From NCBI GenBank assembly GCA_900554985.1, contig USJQ01000064.1:1-6451 (forward strand): 6,451 nt of DNA. Reading direction: 5' to 3'. The notes under the pieces were generated by a model that was not told where the DNA came from, searched no databases, and saw only the letters and a list, made by a program, of their open reading frames with translations. Every line of letters begins with the position of its first letter. The stretch's first letter is position 1. The position numbers were made by a program, and so were the translations under genes. The stretch comes from an uncultured Collinsella sp. GTDB taxonomy: Bacteria > Actinomycetota > Coriobacteriia > Coriobacteriales > Coriobacteriaceae. This document shows, piece by piece, positions 5,525-6,451 of this stretch.

Positions 5525-6280
5525 ATGGCATACGGATACAACGACGGCGAACGGCAGCGAAACGTTCGCCTTGCCGGGCGTACCACGCCAACATCCAGGA
5601 GTATTTCTGACAACGACGGGCCGCAGAACCCGCAGCGTCCGCAGGATCGCCCCTCGTCCTCTAGGCCGCAGGATGCCAGCACGCGTCAGGCGGATCGCCC
5701 ATACTCGGGCACCCGTCAACGCCGGGCCGAAGTGCCTCGGCGGCAGAAAAACGATCGACGAAAGTCCGACAATCACATCAGCCGTTTCTTTTCGAAGCCC
5801 CGCGGCGGGCGCGGCGCAAAGCAGCCACGGCCGATGGGACGTGTCAGGGCCGTCAATCCGCAGACTCATCGTCTCTGTCTTGCCCTGTGCTCCATCATGG
5901 CATGTCTGGCCTTTGTGTATCTGGGGTCATGTGCCTCGCATGGCTCTGCCGGTCTAGAGCCCACCGCCGAGGAAAAGCTCCTCAAAGCCCCAGTCGCACC
6001 CGGCTACTCGTTTGCTTTTTCGACCCCGCGTTCGCAGTGGAGTGCCGGCACCATGCCGCATATCTATCAGATCGACCCCGCATGGTCGGAGCTGCCCTAC
6101 GCCGGCGGCACCATCCGCCAAAACGGCTGCGGACCCACCTGCCTCACCATGGTCTACATCTTTAAAACGGGGCGCACCGATATGACACCGGCGGATATGT
6201 GCGCGCTTTCCGAAGCGGGCAACCACCGGGGCCACCGAGTGGTCATTTATGGCGAGCGGCGCATGGCGGCTGGGACTTAA
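5525..6280 (+). CDS. Membrane-anchored C39-like cysteine peptidase, N-terminal part (frameshifted)
   Basis: This is the first part of a predicted Peptidase_C39_2-type protein (251 codons before the stop). Residues 1-115 are a basic, disordered Arg/Pro/Gln/Ser-rich tail with PQ and RPQD repeats, expected in the cytoplasm. One membrane segment follows at about 117-135 (LCLALCSIMACLAFVYLGS). The outward-facing domain then starts, with catalytic C202 in 'RQNGCGPTCLTMVY'. The frame is good to about residue 232 (SEAGN). Residues from there to the TAA at 6278 are out of frame. The rest of the domain is found one base further on, from 6237. LGSC at 133-136 resembles a lipobox, but 115 residues precede the hydrophobic segment, so a type II membrane anchor is more likely. 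An internal ATG (5834, residue 104) would give a neat signal-peptide-like start but lacks a ribosome site. Substrate and role are unknown, with cell-wall or peptide processing possible. Confidence 0.8.
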   Translation: MAYGYNDGERQRNVRLAGRTTPTSRSISDNDGPQNPQRPQDRPSSSRPQDASTRQADRPYSGTRQRRAEVPRRQKNDRRKSDNHISRFFSKPRGGRGAKQPRPMGRVRAVNPQTHRLCLALCSIMACLAFVYLGSCASHGSAGLEPTAEEKLLKAPVAPGYSFAFSTPRSQWSAGTMPHIYQIDPAWSELPYAGGTIRQNGCGPTCLTMVYIFKTGRTDMTPADMCALSEAGNHRGHRVVIYGERRMAAGT

Positions 6281-6451
6281 CGGGGCGCAGCTCTACAACG
6301 ACCGAGACTCGATGGCTCAGGCCTTGCGCTCGGGTGCTCCCGTAATCGCCGCCGTGCGTCCCGGCACGTTTACTAACGTAGGTCATTACATCGTGCTCTA
6401 CGGCATTGACGACGCCGACCAGATCGGTGTCTACGACCCCAATTCGCCCAA
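6237..6451 (+). pseudogene. C-terminal part of the C39-like peptidase in the +1 frame (runs off the window)
   Basis: From 6237 the +1 frame reads 'EWSFMASGAWRLGLNGAQLY', then 'RSGAPVIAAVRPG', 'GHYIVLYGID' and 'VYDPNSP'. These are the classic remaining blocks of the C39-like domain. The catalytic His is in GHY (codon 6384-6386) and the Asp is in DPNSP (codon 6435-6437). This frame is open to the window end, while the upstream frame stops at 6278-6280. Deleting one base between about 6221 and 6236 would join the two parts, for example as GNTGATEWSFM or GNHRGTEWSFM. No ribosome site precedes the first ATG of this frame (6249). It is therefore a frameshifted gene or a sequencing error, not a separate gene. 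Confidence 0.8.

Noticed and set aside
5546..5570. Inverted repeat GGCGAACG...CGTTCGCC at the start of the peptidase gene
   Set aside because: It lies within codons 8-16, lacks a T-run and fits ordinary GC-rich coding sequence. A translational role cannot be excluded, but nothing supports one.
5280..5869. Minus-strand open frames across the divergent region and the start of the peptidase gene
   Set aside because: They are basic, low-information translations with no ribosome site or domain, and they overlap the better-supported promoter and peptidase gene.
5927..5938. Lipobox-like LGSC at the end of the peptidase membrane segment
   Set aside because: Lipoprotein signal peptides are short and N-terminal. 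Here 115 residues precede the hydrophobic segment if the ribosome-site-supported start is correct.
6221..6236. Programmed +1 frameshift as the explanation for the split peptidase
   Set aside because: No stop codon lies next to the shift, and there is no slippery motif of the known +1 type or internal ribosome-like stimulator. A mutation or sequencing error is simpler.

Overview
The window is GC-rich and densely coded. Gene content and style suggest a member of the Actinomycetota, most likely class Coriobacteriia and perhaps Collinsella. That placement rests on overall resemblance of the proteins and on GC content, and no marker gene confirms it. There are no RNA genes, insertion sequences or CRISPR arrays.

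Layout, in transcription order on the minus strand: an APC-family permease (5166-3715), a metal-dependent amidohydrolase (3583-2306), a LytS-type sensor histidine kinase (2188-803) and a LytTR response regulator (764-30). Kinase and regulator are 38 bp apart and clearly form one two-component operon. Permease and amidohydrolase are separated by 131 bp that hold a strong hairpin. Amidohydrolase and kinase are separated by about 117 bp that hold a terminator-like hairpin and a 15-bp palindrome. On the plus strand, diverging from the permease, is a membrane-anchored C39-like cysteine peptidase gene (from 5525). It is broken by a one-base frameshift near 6221-6236 and continues past the window end.

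The most informative non-coding element lies in the 358-bp divergent region (5167-5524). Two identical 9-bp direct repeats (GCCGTTCGT on the minus strand) are separated by exactly 12 bp. Each fits 8 of 9 positions of the known LytTR-domain binding consensus, and the pair ends 1 bp upstream of a plausible -35/-10 promoter reading into the permease. The simplest reading is that the kinase/regulator pair encoded downstream switches on the permease, and probably the amidohydrolase, much as BtsSR and YpdAB control transporter genes in enterobacteria. The cassette would then sense a small nutrient, import it and hydrolyse it. The substrate cannot be read from the sequence.

The peptidase gene looks unrelated to this circuit. 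It has a long basic cytoplasmic tail, one membrane segment and an outward-facing catalytic domain whose Cys and His/Asp are now in different reading frames.
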